A DNA stretch of 64,000 nucleotides. It comes from Labilithrix sp. (lineage in GTDB: Bacteria > Myxococcota_A > Polyangia > Polyangiales > Polyangiaceae). The stretch's first letter is position 1. Each line of letters starts with the position of its first letter. The stretch lies in contig JAHBWC010000032.1 in assembly GCA_019637225.1 (NCBI GenBank), positions 1-64,000 of the forward strand. The letters are read 5' to 3'. Positions 24,801 through 33,933 of the stretch are shown one piece after another. Below the pieces are notes generated by a model. The model searched no databases, was not told the origin of the DNA, and saw only the letters and a program-made list of their open reading frames with translations. The position numbers and the translations under genes were made by a program.

Positions 24801-26709
24801 GACCCTCGACCTTGAGCGCGCGCTCCCGCTCGCCGAGTCGAGCGGCCAGCGTGGCCTCGTCGCGGATCTCGAGGCGAAGACGGCGGAGGCGTTCGCCGCC
24901 GCGGGTCGCGATTTTCTCTCCGAGCGTCACGCCGCGCGAGCGCGGGAGATCTGGGAGCGGACGCTCGCGTCGTTGCCCGAAGAGCTCCACGACGCGTTCC
25001 GCCGGCATCCGTCGCGCGCGAAGGTCTTCGCCCCGGCGCCGCAGGCGGCCGCGCCCGAGCGCGCCGCCCCGGCGGCGATCGACGTCCGGCGCATCCTCGA
25101 GATCAACCGCAGGCTCAACTCGGCGACGACCACGAGCGCCGTGCTCGAGGAGGCGCTGGACGCCGCGATCAGCCTCACGAACGCCGAGCGCGGGTTCCTC
25201 CTCGTGCGCGTCACGCGCGGCGAGGGCGGCGTCACGCGCGGCGAGGGCGGTGCGCACGGCGAGGGCGCCGCGCACGGCGAGGACGGCGTCGCGCGCGGCG
25301 AGCGCCTGCGCGTCGCCGTCGCCCGCAACGTCGATCGCGAGACGTTACGGCAGGGGCACCTGAAGTTCAGCCGCACCGTCGCGGAGCGGGTCGTCCGGAC
25401 CGGCGAGCCGGTGATCGCGGTCGACGCCGCGTTCGATCCTCGCTTCGTCAAGGCGCGCAGCGTCCACGCGATGAAGCTCAAGTCCCTCCTGTGTGTCCCC
25501 ATCCGATCGCCCGACGGAATCCTCGGCGCGATCTACGTCGACCACCGCTTCTCCGCGGGCGGCTTCCGGCCGGACCTGGTCGACGTCTTGCTCGCGCTCG
25601 GTGACCAGGCCGCGCTCGCGCTCGAGAAGGCACGGCTCGTCGAGGAGCTCCGCGTCAAGAGCAAGGTCCTCGAGGAGCAGAACGCGGAGATCGAGCGGCT
25701 CGCGCGCGGGCAGGCGCTGGAGATCGCCCGGCTGAAGCGCACGATCGAGGAGGACGAGCACCGGAGCCCGGCGGCGCGCCCGCGCTTCGACTACAGCGGC
25801 ATCGTCGCGACGAGCCTTCCGATGAGGCGCGTCTTCGCGGTGCTCGATCGGGTCATCGACGCCGACGTCACCGTCCTCGTGCGCGGCGAGAGCGGGACCG
25901 GCAAGGAGCGGATCGCCCGCGCGATCCACGACAACAGCGCCCGCGCGAGCGCGCCGTTCGTCGCGATCAACTGCGGCGCGCTCCCGGAGACGCTCCTCGA
26001 GGCGGAGCTCTTCGGCTACGAGCGCGGCGCGTTCAGCGGCGCGACGCGAGATCATCCGGGCCTGTTCGTCTCGGCACGGGGAGGCACGCTCTTCCTCGAC
26101 GAGCTCGGCGAGATGCCGCCGTCGATGCAAGTGAAGCTCCTGCGCGTCCTGCAGGAGCACGAGGTCCGTCCGCTCGGGGCGAACGAGGCCGTCGCGACCG
26201 ACGTCCGCCTCGTGTGCGCGACGAACCGCGTGCTCGCCGAGGAGGTGCGCGCGGGGCGTTTTCGCGAGGACCTCTACTATCGCGTGGCCGTCGTCGAGAT
26301 CGAGCTGCCGCCGCTCCGCGATCGCATCGAGGACGTCCTGCCCATCGCAGAGGCGATCCTCGCTCGGCTCGCGACCGATCTCGGACGGCCGCGGGCGACG
26401 CTCGATCGGAGCGGGGAGCGCGCGCTCCTCGCGCACGCGTGGCCCGGCAACGTGCGCGAGCTCGAGAACGTCCTGACGAAAGCGTTCTTGCTCGCGCCGG
26501 GCAGCACGATCGGCGCGGCGGATCTCGACCTCGGCGCCGCCGGCGCCCCCGCGCGGGGGCCGAGCGTGGCGCTGCGCGCGCGCATCGTCGCGACGCTCGA
26601 GGAGACCGACTGGAACGTCGTGCACACGTCGCAGCTCCTCGGGATGCCGCGCGCAACGCTCTACCGCAAGATGCGCCGCTTCGGCCTCGCCCGGCCCGCC
26701 CGATCCTGA
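21886..26709 (+). CDS. protein kinase / NTPase / TPR / GAF / sigma-54 activator fusion
   Basis: 1607-aa signalling protein. Order: Ser/Thr kinase-like domain (about 1-240; Lys40, HGDLHPGN with Asp131 and Asn136, DLS Asp149, APE 172-174); NTPase-like domain (about 245-480; degenerate P-loop GDDGVGRT with Arg284 for Lys, Walker B LVLLVDDADE near 350); TPR-like repeats (about 600-1025); GAF domain (about 1065-1250) interrupted by a Gly/Glu repeat insertion; coiled coil (about 1250-1290); sigma-54 AAA+ domain (about 1305-1540; Walker A GESGTGKE at 1334-1341, GAFSGA at 1381-1386, Walker B LFLDELGE); and a Fis-type HTH at the C-terminus (ATLYRKMRRFGL). The layout to the GAF domain recalls PknK/AcoK-like regulators; the sigma-54 output is the addition. 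It starts at GTG and is divergent from the lipoprotein pair. Confidence 0.9.
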   Translation: MRPGTRIAHRYVVAAPLGEGGLASAFRVRDLALGVDVALKLVDSEPTSRDVLRREFLALRAVTHPGIVRVHDFGYWRDRGEIRAFYTSPIVEGGDLRRYAERRTWRDLVGPVGDILSALASLHRRGLVHGDLHPGNVLVGGDGRAVLIDLSCSRPIAGGRASDVSGTFGFIAPELLRGIVHRSADLFALGVTLRSLGVALPGPVARAVDRLAAERPEDRPESVEEAAELLGAPWSRPPASDLLGSRLVGRDDALGRARSVFGAIERRAIGPRVVALRGDDGVGRTRLLEELKAEAQLEGDALLVGGGRPGAVGTLFALALGEDVDLASPTGALHAASRLSARREPLVLLVDDADELSAIERERLVVLSRALPEDGNVAVVVASKVPLVTCEHVAIELAPLDRRDVEAWLGAEIPAAALGEIVRATAGYPKEIAALLAQLDGAEWDSRVLARAVASSGVARGEIELGDLDEEARATLAAIAAGGVLDAASDEPALAALVARGLVVREPDGARLLRRSDTQRVARALGERAMKEAHRELASRAAARVEAEPGRGDLRASWIVHLAEVDPGHAARALADAPPPRSGAPLRRAADALVAVGAVDEPRVIRRCAEIYAESGEPARALTFVARGLARRPDPEERVRLRQIAGQCYAQTGDSKRAVSALRRILPDVAGRPEHARVAAALSLALLKRGADAEALAVALGALAGGHPEEAGVRLDLFLNAAFANSRAGSLDEARASLARAREIAGGASPRGRFRLASATAFVEYGAGETPLATRAYKDALELAEEHGLDDVVASAALNYGAACHEQGDLGRALDAYARGRRLAVALAMPTTEVTLSFNLAKVYADVGSPDRARIHAEATLHAARRERMTLLEAGASAVLAEVASLAGEHQASAQHLDDAERLITGAGDREAVDLALQRARALVASGDRAGAERALASCEARVRALATRDAEAAWLGIRATVAIAEGRPADATLDLERALPLAESSGQRGLVADLEAKTAEAFAAAGRDFLSERHAARAREIWERTLASLPEELHDAFRRHPSRAKVFAPAPQAAAPERAAPAAIDVRRILEINRRLNSATTTSAVLEEALDAAISLTNAERGFLLVRVTRGEGGVTRGEGGAHGEGAAHGEDGVARGERLRVAVARNVDRETLRQGHLKFSRTVAERVVRTGEPVIAVDAAFDPRFVKARSVHAMKLKSLLCVPIRSPDGILGAIYVDHRFSAGGFRPDLVDVLLALGDQAALALEKARLVEELRVKSKVLEEQNAEIERLARGQALEIARLKRTIEEDEHRSPAARPRFDYSGIVATSLPMRRVFAVLDRVIDADVTVLVRGESGTGKERIARAIHDNSARASAPFVAINCGALPETLLEAELFGYERGAFSGATRDHPGLFVSARGGTLFLDELGEMPPSMQVKLLRVLQEHEVRPLGANEAVATDVRLVCATNRVLAEEVRAGRFREDLYYRVAVVEIELPPLRDRIEDVLPIAEAILARLATDLGRPRATLDRSGERALLAHAWPGNVRELENVLTKAFLLAPGSTIGAADLDLGAAGAPARGPSVALRARIVATLEETDWNVVHTSQLLGMPRATLYRKMRRFGLARPARS

Positions 26710-26781
26710 CGCCGCGTCGCGGTCACGTGGCCTCTCGGCGAGCGAAGCTCGGCACGCGGCGGGCGCAGCGTGACGACGCGT

Positions 26782-29700
26782 CTACACCGAGAGCAGCGCG
26801 CCGCGCGCCGGGGCGCCCGTCACCGTGGCGATCGCGCGCGCGTAGATCGCCACTTGGCGCGCGTAGCCGTCGCGCCGCTCGCCCATGTCGAGATCGGTCT
26901 TGAAATCGACGACCGTCCAGCCGGCGTCGTTCTCGAAGAAGGCGAGGTCGACGACGCCCTCGATGATCGTCCCGTCGTCCTCGCGGAGCATGACCGCGAC
27001 CTCGCGCTCGAGGCGCGCGGCCGAGCGGGCGCGGACGAGCAGCGGGTGCGCGAGCGCGGCGAAGACGACGTCGCGCGCCGCGGCCACTTCCTCCTCGGAC
27101 GCGCCGGCGACGCGACCCTGGATGCGCGCTGCGTCGGCGATCGCGCCCTCGTCGGCGTCGAGGGCGACCGTCGCGAGGACGGCGTGGACGAGGATCCCGA
27201 AGCGCTTGCCGTGTGGCCGCGCCCGCCGGACCGCGTCCGTCGACTCGACGATCACGTCGTGGGTCGTCGCCGCGCGCGTCGCGTCGTCCTTCATCTCCGT
27301 GACGGTACGCACGCGGAGCGTCGGCGCCGACGCCCCGGCGATCGCGTCCCGCCGCGCCGACTTCCACGCGGAGTGCCGCTCCTCGCTCTTCGCCGCGGCG
27401 GGGCCCTTCGCGAGCACCTTCTGGTGACGGAGGCCGGCCTCGTCCTCCTTGTCGAGCACGAGGGCGTGCGGATCCCAGAAGACGACGCGGTGCGCGCCGC
27501 TCGTCGGGCGATGCAGGCCGGGCCGTACGGACGCGTCGGCGCCGTGCTCCACGTTGGCCGGTCGCTCGAAGACGGTGTCCTCGCCGAACGCCGGGCACCC
27601 CGGCGCCCTCTGCGAGGCGCGCCGCTCCTCCGGACGCGGGTAGAGCACGGGCGCGAGCGGCTCGAGCCAGCCGTCCGTCGGCTCGTCGCGCGGGTCGCCG
27701 ATGACCGGCAGCACCAAGAGCTCGCGCGCGCGCGTCGTCGCGACGTAGAGCAGGCGATGCGCCTCTTCGCGATCCTGCTCGAGGATCGCGTCGCGTCGCT
27801 CGAGGAGCTCCTTCGGCGCGGCGCCGCAGAGCGGGACCGCCCAGAGCTTCCGCTGCGGGTCGACCTGGCGCGACGGTTCGCGGAACGTCGCGTTCGCCGT
27901 CGGATCGACGAGGATGACGACGGGGAACTCGAGCCCCTTGGCCTTGTGCACGGTCATGATGCGGACGCCGTCGGTCCCCTCCTCGACGACGGGCGCCTCG
28001 TTCACGCCGCCGCGCTCGGCGTCCTCTTCGAGCCGCGTGACGAAGGCGCGGAACGAGGTCACCGATCCCTGCTCGAAGCGGCGCGCCATGTCGAGCACGC
28101 GCAGGATGTTGCCGAGCGCCTGCTCGCCGGCCGGCCAGATCGCGACGCCGGCATGGGCGCGCGTCATCTCGAGGAGGCGCGCGATGGTGCTCGCGATCGT
28201 GCTCCGGTTGCGGCCGACGTGGAGGCGCGCGAGCACGTCGAGCGCGTCCGCGACCGGCGTCGTCAGCTCGGTGAGCTTCGACGCGTCGCGCTGGCGGAGC
28301 GGGTGGAGGTGCCTCTGGCCATGCTTGAACGCCAGGAGCGCGTCGTCGCCGAGCGCGAAGAACGGCCCGTGGAGGGTGGCGTAGATCGAGAACGCGTCGT
28401 CGGGCCACTCGATCGCGGCGAGCGCGTTCCGGAGCGCGATCACCTCCTCGCGCTCGTGGAAGCTCCGCCCGCCGACGAGCACGTGCGGGAGCCGGCGCGC
28501 CTCGAGCGCGCGCACGTAGGGCCGCGTGACGTCGTTGCCGAAGCTCTGGAGCCGCTTGAAGAGCAGGCACACGTGCTGCGCCTTGATCGACGTCGGCGTG
28601 TCGGAGCCGCGCTCGGTGATCGTCCAGCCGCTCGAGCGGACGAGCCAGTCGACGAACGCGCCGACGGCGTCGGGGAGCGACTCTTCGATCTTCCACTGGA
28701 CGATCTTCCTGTAGTCGCCGTAGGGCCGCGGCACGGGCAGTGCGATGACCGTGGGGCGGTCGGTCGGATCGGGCCGATGGGGCGACAGCGCGACGTACTC
28801 CGCCTGCGAGCGTGCTCCTTGGTCGCCGTCGGGGGCAGCGCCCGCCGCGGCCTTCGGCATCAGCGGTGCGAACGCGGCGTTGACGAGCTCCTGGATCGAC
28901 GGCGCGCTCCGGAAGCTCGTCGTGAGCTCCAGCACCGCCGCGCCGTCCTTCACGAGCCGGCGCTTGATCCCCTCGTAGAGCGAGACGTCCGCGCGGCGGA
29001 AGCGGTAGATCGACTGCTTCGGATCGCCGACGAGAAAGAGCTTCCCCGGGACGACGCGCGCGCGATCGGCGTCGCGCTCCGCCGGATCGTCGGCTGCGAG
29101 CAAGAAGAGGATCTCCGCCTGGAGCGGGTCGGTGTCCTGGAACTCGTCGATGAGCAGGTGGCCGAAGCGCGCTTGCAGCTCCGCGCGCACCGAGGCGTTG
29201 CTCTCGAGGAGCTGCTTCGTCAACAGCAGGAGGTCGAGAAAATCGAGCTTGCCGGAGCGTGCCTTCGTCGCCTCGTAGATGTCGACGACGCTCCGGAGCT
29301 CGCGGTGGAGCTGTGCGGCGAGCTCCGCGTCCGCGGCGCTCAGCACCTCGTCGAGGTGCTCGCGCGCCTTCGTCCGCGCGTCGAGCACGTCCTGCCGCGC
29401 GATCCCCTCGGCGCGGTTGAACCACTGCCCCGAGCCCTTCCAGCCCCAGAGCCGCGCGCGCTGGAGCGTGCGGAGCGCCGCTTCGACCGCGTCGTGATCG
29501 CGCGGCTCGGCCTCTTCCCGGCGCTCGATCTCGTAGAGCACGCGCTCGATCTCGACGAGCGATTTGGTCAGCCAGCTGTCCGGGAACCCCTTCGGGCGGA
29601 CCTCGACGAGCTCCCGAAGGCGGTCGAGCACGGCGTCGATCGATCGCGCCCGATCGAAGGTCGGCTGCTCGTACGGCGTGGGGAAGTCGCGCTGCTCGAC

Positions 29701-30315
29701 GAGCGTGCGTCCGGACTTGCGGAGCGCCGCCCGCGGTCCGTCCTGATCGCGCTCGCGCGTCGCGCGCCGGAGGACGCGCGAGACGCCGGGCACCTCGCTC
29801 GCCGGCCGCGCGAGGGTCGCCTGGAACCAGGCGGTGAACGCGTCCTCGTAGAGGCGGTCCTGCTCGTCCTCGGCCGCCACCTCGAAGAGCGGGTCGATCT
29901 CCGCCTCGACCGGCCGTTCGCGCAGGATGTCGGCGCAGAACGCGTGGATCGTGCCGATGCGCGCGGCCTCGAGCTGCTCGAGCGCCTGGTCGAGCCGCTC
30001 GCGCTCGAGGCGGCGTTCGGGGGCGTCGGGGCTCTCGCCGGCGGCGGTCCGCGCGCGCTCGATCTCCGTGCGGAGGCGGAGCTTCATCTCGCCGGCGGCC
30101 TTCTCGGTGAACGTCACCGCGACGAGGTCGCCCGCGCCGCTGGCGAGCGTGGCCGTGCCGGTCCGGAGGAGCGAGAGGATGCGCTCGACGAGCGCCGTGG
30201 TCTTGCCGGTGCCGGCGGCGGCCTCGACGACGAGGGTCGAGCCGAGATCGTTCGCGATCCGATCGCGCGCCGCGCCGTCGACGAGCGGCGCCTGGGGGGT
30301 TCCCGCGGCCTTCAT
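26782..30315 (-). CDS. addA: AddA-type helicase-nuclease subunit
   Basis: 1177-aa SF1A (UvrD-like) helicase with a C-terminal RecB-family nuclease, the motor subunit of an AddAB double-strand-break resection complex. Visible motifs: Walker A GTGKT (35-39), Walker B LLIDEFQDTDPLQAEI, motif III-IV region GDPKQSIYRFR, motif V TVHKAKGLEFPVV, motif VI YVATTRARELLVL. The nuclease shows GILVHAVL, VVDFKTD near residue 1136 and QVAIY. Its ATG overlaps the addB stop by 4 nt (ATGA), so both subunits are made from one mRNA. It converges on the kinase-sigma54 gene with a 72-nt gap. Confidence 0.88.
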   Translation of the reverse strand: MKAAGTPQAPLVDGAARDRIANDLGSTLVVEAAAGTGKTTALVERILSLLRTGTATLASGAGDLVAVTFTEKAAGEMKLRLRTEIERARTAAGESPDAPERRLERERLDQALEQLEAARIGTIHAFCADILRERPVEAEIDPLFEVAAEDEQDRLYEDAFTAWFQATLARPASEVPGVSRVLRRATRERDQDGPRAALRKSGRTLVEQRDFPTPYEQPTFDRARSIDAVLDRLRELVEVRPKGFPDSWLTKSLVEIERVLYEIERREEAEPRDHDAVEAALRTLQRARLWGWKGSGQWFNRAEGIARQDVLDARTKAREHLDEVLSAADAELAAQLHRELRSVVDIYEATKARSGKLDFLDLLLLTKQLLESNASVRAELQARFGHLLIDEFQDTDPLQAEILFLLAADDPAERDADRARVVPGKLFLVGDPKQSIYRFRRADVSLYEGIKRRLVKDGAAVLELTTSFRSAPSIQELVNAAFAPLMPKAAAGAAPDGDQGARSQAEYVALSPHRPDPTDRPTVIALPVPRPYGDYRKIVQWKIEESLPDAVGAFVDWLVRSSGWTITERGSDTPTSIKAQHVCLLFKRLQSFGNDVTRPYVRALEARRLPHVLVGGRSFHEREEVIALRNALAAIEWPDDAFSIYATLHGPFFALGDDALLAFKHGQRHLHPLRQRDASKLTELTTPVADALDVLARLHVGRNRSTIASTIARLLEMTRAHAGVAIWPAGEQALGNILRVLDMARRFEQGSVTSFRAFVTRLEEDAERGGVNEAPVVEEGTDGVRIMTVHKAKGLEFPVVILVDPTANATFREPSRQVDPQRKLWAVPLCGAAPKELLERRDAILEQDREEAHRLLYVATTRARELLVLPVIGDPRDEPTDGWLEPLAPVLYPRPEERRASQRAPGCPAFGEDTVFERPANVEHGADASVRPGLHRPTSGAHRVVFWDPHALVLDKEDEAGLRHQKVLAKGPAAAKSEERHSAWKSARRDAIAGASAPTLRVRTVTEMKDDATRAATTHDVIVESTDAVRRARPHGKRFGILVHAVLATVALDADEGAIADAARIQGRVAGASEEEVAAARDVVFAALAHPLLVRARSAARLEREVAVMLREDDGTIIEGVVDLAFFENDAGWTVVDFKTDLDMGERRDGYARQVAIYARAIATVTGAPARGALLSV

Positions 30316-33300
30316 TTTCGCTTCCTCAGCTCGGCGAGGACCTTGAGCGGGCCCTGCGGCTTCTTCCGCGTGCGGATCTCCTCGTAGGGGCCGCAGACGG
30401 GCTTGAAGTCACACCATGTGCACGCGCTGTAGCCCCGCTTCTCGACGTTGGGCGCGGCCGGGAGAAAGCCCTTCACGAGCGCGTCGCTCACGGTCTTCGC
30501 GACCATGTGCGCCCCCGCGCGCGCGTCGTCGTCGAGGGGGACGCGCACCTTGGTGAACTCGCCCGCCGACGTGCAGTAGTAGAGGACGCCGTCCTCGACC
30601 CTCGTGCCGGGGAACATGCGCTCGAGCGTGAGCGCGTAGAGGACGGGCTGGAGGATCTCGCCGCCGCCGATGACGGTCTCGTCCTTCTTCGCCTTCACCT
30701 TGCCGGTCTTGTGATCGGTCGCCCGGAGCGCGCCGCTCTTCTTGCGCTCGACGAGATCGATCGATCCGCGCAGGCGGAGGCCGATGTCGAGCTTCACCGG
30801 CTCGTCGGTGCTCTTCGCGTCTTGCGCGCGCGGATCCTTGAGGCCGAAGGAGAGCTCGAAGTGCGCCGGCGTCCAGTCGGGCTCGTCGACCATGCGGCGC
30901 AGCCACTCGCGGAGATCGGCGCCGATGCCGGTGATGGCGTCGTCCCACACGCGCGGGATCGCCGGGCTCAGGCGATCGAAGTACTCGCCGGCGACCTCGG
31001 GGAGGACCGCGTCGAGGCGCTCGCGCGCGGCCTCGAGCGTCGCGGCGGCGATCGGGAGGAGCCCGTCCTCGCGGAGCCGCGTGAGGAGGCGGTACTGGAC
31101 CTCGTGGACGAGGGAGCCCTTCGTCAGTGCGTCCATGTCCTCGATCGCGTCGGGCTCTTCGCGCGGCGCGAGCCTGTGCACCGCCGAGAGGAGGAAGCGG
31201 TAGGGGCACGCGGCGAAGTTCTGGAGCGCGGTGGGCGAGAACGAGCGCTTGTCGGTCGTGTGCTCGTGGATCGCCGCGAGCGCCTCCGGCGGCGGCGCCA
31301 CGAGGCCGTCCGAGCCGCGGAGCTGCTTCGGATCCCAGCGCATCCAGCGGAAGCGGAGCGCGCGCGCGAGGTGCGCGTTGGCGTCCTTCGCGTCGATGAG
31401 GTAGCGGCCCTCTCCGTCGACGTCGTCCTCCGGCTTCTCGAGGACGTCCTTGAGGAGCGCGAGGTCGTACTCGGCCTCGTCGACCGCGTCTTCGCGTCGC
31501 GCGGGGGCCGGCCAGCCGATGCGCGCCTCGGCGGTGCTCGCGGCCTTCTTCGCGAGGTGCTCGAAGTCGCCGAGGCGGCCCTCGGCGACGCGCAGGACCT
31601 CGAGGCCGTAGAACGAGGGCGTTCGCGGACGCGCTTGCTCGACGTCGAGGCGCGGGTACGACAGGACGACGCGGCGCGAGGCGGCGCCGACCGCGAGGCG
31701 GAGGGCGAGGCGCTCCTCGTCGGTGCGGTCCTTGTTCGTGGGCAGATCGGGCGAGAGCCGCTGCCGCGCGGTGTCGAGCAAGAGCGGGTCCTCGACGACC
31801 TTCTGCGGGAACATCTTCTCCGCAAGGCCGGGCACGAAGACGACATCGAAGGCGAGGCCGCGCGCCTCGTCGGTGGTCGCGACGAAGACCTTGCCGTAGC
31901 GTCGCCCGAGCTCGGGCACACGGAGCTGCGAGAGGCGCGGCTCGAGCACGAGGCGGACCTCGTCGATGCCGACGTTGGCGACCTTCGACATCGGCTCGAG
32001 CTCGCCGAGGACCGCGAGGACACGGTCGGGCCGGCGGAGCGCGCGCGAGGCGAGGGCGCCGAGCTTGTCGATCCAGTCGCCCCAGGTCGCGCGCTTCGGC
32101 AGCGCGGCGAGATCGTCGATCAAGGGGAGCGCGAAGCGGCGGAGGGCCTCGAGCGCGGCGAGCTCGCGTCGCGAGACGTCCGCGAGCGCGCCCTCGTCCT
32201 TCTTGTCGTACGCGGCGACGTCGCTCGCGAGCTTCTCCGCGAGGCCGGTGAGGCGGCTTCGCCAGCGCCCGGCCTCGCCGATCACCGACGCTTCGACGAG
32301 GAGGCGCTCCCAGTGGCGCGGCGTGCGGAGCGTCCCGAACGCGGCGCCGCGATCTTCCTCGGCGACGGGCGGCGGCGCCGGCTCGGCCAGCGCGGGCTCG
32401 TCGAGCTCTCCTGGACGCTGCTCGGCCGCGGACGCGCCGACGAGCGCGTGGAGCGTCTCGTCGTCCGGAGCGGCGACGCGCTCGGCGCGCGGCGCCGCGG
32501 GCGGGGGCGCGCCGTCCTTGCCGTCGTCCGGGACCTCGCCGAGCGAGAGGTACTCGGAGAAGCGCCGCGCCGAGAGCTGCTCGGCGGCGCAGGCGAGGAG
32601 CGCGAGAAACGCGCGGCCGGACGGATCGGGCCGCTTCGTCCCGCGCGCGAAGAAGACGGGGATCTCGGCGCGCCGGAAGGCCTCGACGACGTGCGCGCCG
32701 TACTGCGGCGCGCGGAGGAGCACCGCCATCCTGTCGAGCGGCGTCCCCGATCGCGCGGCCTCGGCGATGACGAGGCGCGCGATCTCGACGCACTCGCGGC
32801 TCTCGCCGGGCGCGGAGAGCACCGTCACGGCGTCGTCGGGGACGGGCGGTCCGTCGCTCGCGGCGGCGCCGAAGAGACCCGTCCAGAGGGGAGCGAGCGG
32901 CCCGTCGGCGGCGCCGGGCACGTGCTCTTCGTGCGTCGTCACGCCGAGGGCGGCGCGCGTGAGCTCGAGCGCGCGGTCGTCGCCGGTCGGGAGCACGGCG
33001 AGCGCCGCGGGCGCGCCGGCGGCGAGCGCCTCGACGAGATCGCGCTCGGCGCGGCTCCTCAGCGGGACGTCGACCAGGAGGAGCGCGCCGATGTCGGTCC
33101 GGCCGCGTGCGGCGGCCGCGGCGATCTCGAGCGTGCGCGCGCGGTCGGCGAGCTTCGCCGCGTCGAGCTCGGCCTCGTAGGCGGCGAGCAGGCGCGCGAG
33201 GTCCGGATCGGCGACGGCCGGCGCCCGCGCGAGGCGGATCTCGCCGAGCGTCCGCGCCAGCGCGCGCGGGAGGCCGGGTCGCTCGCGAATGGGCGTGAGC

Positions 33301-33623
33301 CGGCCGAGCACCTCGCCGTGATCGTGGACGACGCGCGCGCAGATCGCCTCGAGCGCGAGCGCGCTCGCGGGGGCGAGCCCGCGCCGCGCCAGATCGGGCC
33401 GCGCGAGCGAGGCGGCGATCGCGCCGAGGGTCGTCCGCTGCCACCCGAGCGAGGCGCGCGCGCCGTCGCCTCCGCGCGAGAGCGCGATCCGCGCCACCTC
33501 GCCGGCGGCGTCGACCGACGCGGCGACCACCGTGACGTGCGGCTCGCCTCGCGCCCCGAGAAAGGACGCCGCGCGATCGACGCGTGCGCGCGCGCTCGGG
33601 CTCTCGAAGACGAGGCGGGACAT
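30312..33623 (-). CDS. addB: AddB-type nuclease subunit with Fe-S site
   Basis: 1103-aa partner of AddA. The N-terminal half is a degenerate helicase-like fold without an intact Walker A. The C-terminal RecB-like nuclease shows GSLVHEVQY, DHKTGK near residue 969 and QPVLYAL. Four cysteines fit the AddB iron-sulphur staple: one near residue 806 (FAACPYRF) and CTWC with a third at about 1068, 1071 and 1077. It is first in the addB-addA operon. AddB is preferred over RecC because the nuclease and Fe-S residues are intact. A perfect inverted repeat sits just before its start. Confidence 0.85.
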   Translation of the reverse strand: MSRLVFESPSARARVDRAASFLGARGEPHVTVVAASVDAAGEVARIALSRGGDGARASLGWQRTTLGAIAASLARPDLARRGLAPASALALEAICARVVHDHGEVLGRLTPIRERPGLPRALARTLGEIRLARAPAVADPDLARLLAAYEAELDAAKLADRARTLEIAAAAARGRTDIGALLLVDVPLRSRAERDLVEALAAGAPAALAVLPTGDDRALELTRAALGVTTHEEHVPGAADGPLAPLWTGLFGAAASDGPPVPDDAVTVLSAPGESRECVEIARLVIAEAARSGTPLDRMAVLLRAPQYGAHVVEAFRRAEIPVFFARGTKRPDPSGRAFLALLACAAEQLSARRFSEYLSLGEVPDDGKDGAPPPAAPRAERVAAPDDETLHALVGASAAEQRPGELDEPALAEPAPPPVAEEDRGAAFGTLRTPRHWERLLVEASVIGEAGRWRSRLTGLAEKLASDVAAYDKKDEGALADVSRRELAALEALRRFALPLIDDLAALPKRATWGDWIDKLGALASRALRRPDRVLAVLGELEPMSKVANVGIDEVRLVLEPRLSQLRVPELGRRYGKVFVATTDEARGLAFDVVFVPGLAEKMFPQKVVEDPLLLDTARQRLSPDLPTNKDRTDEERLALRLAVGAASRRVVLSYPRLDVEQARPRTPSFYGLEVLRVAEGRLGDFEHLAKKAASTAEARIGWPAPARREDAVDEAEYDLALLKDVLEKPEDDVDGEGRYLIDAKDANAHLARALRFRWMRWDPKQLRGSDGLVAPPPEALAAIHEHTTDKRSFSPTALQNFAACPYRFLLSAVHRLAPREEPDAIEDMDALTKGSLVHEVQYRLLTRLREDGLLPIAAATLEAARERLDAVLPEVAGEYFDRLSPAIPRVWDDAITGIGADLREWLRRMVDEPDWTPAHFELSFGLKDPRAQDAKSTDEPVKLDIGLRLRGSIDLVERKKSGALRATDHKTGKVKAKKDETVIGGGEILQPVLYALTLERMFPGTRVEDGVLYYCTSAGEFTKVRVPLDDDARAGAHMVAKTVSDALVKGFLPAAPNVEKRGYSACTWCDFKPVCGPYEEIRTRKKPQGPLKVLAELRKRK

Positions 33624-33933
33624 CGAACCGTGTACCTACACGGCCCACTGGCCCCCTGCCACCCGCAACGGGCGTCGTCGCCGCGGATCTGCGCCGAGCC
33701 ACGCGTGGGCGTCGTCCGCTCGAATGCGCGAGGCCGCGCGCGGCCGCCGCTCGAGCTCGCCCCGTTCTGCCGCAGAACGCAACGCCGCGCGGCCCTTCCG
33801 CGGCCGGCTCCCGCGGAACCGCGTAGACGAGAGCCGCCGATCACGCTACGCCTCGCCGCCGTTCACGCGGGTCTGCCGACCGTTCGCCTTCGTCGGCTAG
33901 ACGCGCCCGAAACCCGACCTATATACGGAAGCC
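33624..33933. other. 310-nt divergent intergenic region
   Basis: Between addB (leftward) and the DUF362 gene (rightward). It contains a perfect inverted repeat at 33628-33643 next to the addB start. The middle is GC-rich and without a credible coding frame. Near the right end TATATA (33920-33925) and GGAAG (33927-33931) precede the DUF362 ATG, but TATATA is too close to the start codon for a normal leader unless the mRNA leader is very short. Confidence 0.4.
33628..33643. promoter_or_regulatory. inverted repeat at the addB start
   Basis: CCGTGTA and TACACGG form a perfect 7-bp inverted repeat with a 2-nt centre, 4 nt upstream of the addB ATG. It could be an operator, or in mRNA a structure over the ribosome-binding region. 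It does not fit the GAAC-N4-GTTC type of LexA box. Confidence 0.4.
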
